Origin: Eledone cirrhosa
Taxonomy: Eukaryota; Mollusca; Cephalopoda; Octopoda; Eledonidae
DNA: 64,000 nt
Direction: 5' to 3'
Assembly: GCA_964016885.1 (NCBI GenBank)
Contig: OZ024742.1
Location: 4,784,457-4,848,456 of the forward strand
Part shown: one piece after another, positions 62,701-64,000 of the stretch
Numbering within the stretch: the first letter of the stretch is position 1
How the letters are laid out: the number at the start of each line of letters is the position of its first letter
Translations under genes and position numbers: made by a program
Notes under the pieces: generated by a model
Told to the model about the DNA's origin: nothing
Databases searched by the model: none
The model's input: the letters and a program-made list of their open reading frames with translations, nothing else

Positions 62701-64000
62701 TATAGTAATGTGCTATAGTTGTTTGATATCTCTATAGTTAGACTACATATAGTAATGTGCTATAGTGGTCTGATATCTCTGTAGTTAGACAACATATAGT
62801 AATGTGCTATAGTGGCCTTATATCTTTGTAGTTAGACAACATATACTAATGTGCTATAGTGGTTTGATATCACTGTAGTTAGACTACATATAGTAATGTG
62901 CTATAGTGGTCTGATATCTCTGTAGTTAGACAACATATAGTAATGTGCTATAGTGGCCTGATAGCTCTGTAGTTAGACAACATATAGTAATGTGCTATAG
63001 TTGTTTGATATCTCTGTAGTTAGACTACATATAGTAATGTGCTATAGTGGTTTCATATCTCTGTAGTTAGACTACATATAGTAATGTGCTATAGTGGTTT
63101 GATATCTCTGTAGTTAGACTACATATAATAATGTGCTGTACTGGTATGATATCTCTGTAGTTAGACAACATATAGTAATGTGCTATAGTGGTTTGATATC
63201 TCTGTAGTTAGACAACATGTAGTAATGTGCTATAGTGGCCTGATATCTCTGCAATTAGACAACATATAGTAATGTGCTATAGTGGTCTGTTATTTCTCTG
63301 TAGTTAGACAAAATATAGAAATGTGCTATAGTGGTCTGATATCTCTCTAGTTAGACTACATATAGTTATACGCTATAGTGGTTTGATATCTCTGTAGTTA
63401 GACTACATATAGTAATGTGCTATAGTGGTTTGATATCTCTGTAGTTAGACTACGTATAGTAATGTGCTATAGTGGTATGATATCTCTGTAGTTAGACAAC
63501 ATATAGTAATGTGCTATAGTGGTTTGATATCTCTGTAGTTAGAGAAAATATAGTAATGTGCTATAGTGGCCTGATATCTCTGTAGTTAGACTACATATAG
63601 TAATGTGCTATAGTGGTCTGATATCTCTGTAGTTAGACAACATATAGTAATGTGCTATAGTGGTCTGATTTCTCTGTAGTTAGACAACATATAGTAATGT
63701 GCTATAGTGGTCTGATTTCTCTGTAGTTAGACAACATATAGTAATGTGCTATAGTGGCCTGATATCTCTGTAGTTAGACTACATATAGTAATGTGCTATA
63801 GTGGCCTGATTTCTCTGTAGTTAGACAACATATAGTAATGTGCTATAGTGGCCTGATATCTCTGTAGTTAGACTACATATAGTAATGTGCTATAGTGGTC
63901 TGATATCTCTGTAGTTAGACAACATATAGTAATGTGCTATAGTGGTTTGATATCTCTATAGTTAGACTACATATAGTAATGTGCTATAGTGGTCTGATAT
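59756..64000 (+). repeat. Right-hand end of the second domain, mixed satellite
   Basis: This stretch has two 49-bp monomers of the CTGCAATTAG type (60,887 and 63,287) and one full 49/46-bp cassette (62,158 and 62,254). GACTACGTATAG marks near 59,827, 61,097 and 63,452 link it to 39.1, 50.3 and 56.6 kb. A run of GATTTC monomers lies near 61.3-61.6 kb and again at 63.67-63.8 kb. Private changes (CATATCCTAGCG, GATATCTCTATATTTAG, ATATCCTTG) seem commoner than in the middle of the window. I did not find a clean tandem unit. The array continues beyond 64,000. Confidence 0.78.

Larger units (their letters stand above)
1..64000. repeat. 47-bp tandem satellite array filling the whole window
   Basis: Every base belongs to a head-to-tail 47-bp repeat in one orientation. 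Taking the boundary as the C of CTGATATC, monomers start at 1, 48, 95, 142 and so on, and the last partial one starts at 63,994. That gives 1,361 complete monomers in 63,993 bp. The excess of 26 bp over 1,361 x 47 is fully explained by 18 monomers of +2, twelve of -1 and two of +1. Monomers share a clear consensus (about 34% GC) and differ by a few substitutions each. The array has no interruption, inversion, transposon or unique sequence, and runs off both ends. Such arrays are typical of eukaryotic centromeric, pericentromeric or subtelomeric heterochromatin. The exact location and species cannot be read from this window. Confidence 0.99.

Noticed and set aside
1..64000. CRISPR-like array, because of short regularly spaced repeats
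   Set aside because: The whole 47-bp period is conserved. There are no unique spacers between conserved repeats, no leader and no cas genes, and variation is scattered substitutions.
1..64000. Protein-coding repeats or long open reading frames
   Set aside because: 47 is not a multiple of 3, and the consensus has TGA, TAG and TAA on the plus strand and TAG and TAA on the minus strand. Every frame is therefore stopped within three monomers, with open stretches of about 72 bp or less in the consensus. Any longer frame comes from chance loss of a stop in variant monomers.
1..64000. TATA-like promoter elements (CATATAG, CTATAG)
   Set aside because: They occur in nearly every monomer as part of the repeat and are tied to no gene. 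Satellite transcription is possible but nothing here shows it.
1..64000. Telomeric repeat or CENP-B box
   Set aside because: No run of TTAGGG, TTTAGGG or TTAGG-type units is present; TTAG occurs only once per monomer. No sequence resembling the CENP-B box core was seen.
1..64000. Iterons of a plasmid or phage replication origin
   Set aside because: Iteron arrays are short, usually a handful to some tens of copies next to a rep gene. More than 1,300 copies with higher-order structure fit a eukaryotic satellite.
1..64000. The array as a pure assembly artefact
   Set aside because: Copies differ by ordered, nested sets of variants, and the duplications have different ages and break points, which simple looping of one unit would not produce. 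Individual recent duplications (2,211, 3,666 and 2,304 bp) could still be miscounted by an assembler, so this is rejected only for the array as a whole.
1..64000. Naming the species or chromosome from the monomer
   Set aside because: I do not recognise the 47-bp sequence, and the window contains no gene or transposon that would place it.
1..64000. Strong hairpins or cruciforms
   Set aside because: Only short dyads are visible: GATATC, CTATAG, ACTA/TAGT around CATA, and ACAT/ATGT around six bases. No long inverted repeat or inverted monomer was found.

Overview
The whole 64-kb window is one uninterrupted tandem satellite array with a 47-bp monomer. I see no gene, RNA gene, transposon, unique spacer or array edge. 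The first base lies on a monomer boundary and the last seven bases are the start of another monomer, so the array continues past both ends. Monomers 1 to 1,361 occupy 1-63,993. The length balances exactly: 1,361 x 47 = 63,967, plus 18 monomers of 49 bp (+36), eight 46-bp monomers of one recurrent type (-8), four other 1-bp deletions and two 1-bp insertions gives 63,993. The consensus (the monomer at 48-94 is an example) is about 34% GC and contains no CpG. It carries an EcoRV-type GATATC near its start and has stop codons in all frames of both strands. Such an array points to eukaryotic constitutive heterochromatin (centromeric, pericentromeric or subtelomeric). Nothing in the window identifies the species, and I do not recognise the monomer.

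Monomers differ by diagnostic substitutions: GACTAC or GACAAC in the middle; GGTCTG, GGTTTG, GGTATG, GGCCTG or TGTTTG at the junction; and rarer marks such as GATTTC, GATAGC, AACGTG, TACGCT, CTAGAG and GGTCGG. The order of these marks shows higher-order repeats (HORs) and stacked segmental duplications. By region: 1-4,988 is a mixed block with one internal repeat. 4,989-9,408 is a nearly perfect 2.21-kb tandem duplication. 9,409-10,017 is a short indel-bearing junction. 10,018-32,483 is a phase-locked domain of exactly 478 x 47 bp, built from a 48-monomer HOR (2,256 bp) plus tandem duplications of 1,504 bp (32 monomers) and 3,666 bp (78 monomers). 31.6-36.2 kb is transitional. 36.2-64 kb is a second domain with its own marks: a four-monomer 49/46-bp cassette, GTAATGTGGT in place of GCAATGTGGT, a 2.3-2.5-kb unit in three tandem copies, and a roughly 5.3-kb segment copied about 17.4 kb away.

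No genes act together here. What the sequence records is how the array grew: repeated unequal exchange or amplification in blocks of whole monomers, recent enough that some copies differ at only a few bases over 2 kb or more. All boundaries were read by eye from shared variants and are approximate to about one monomer unless stated otherwise.
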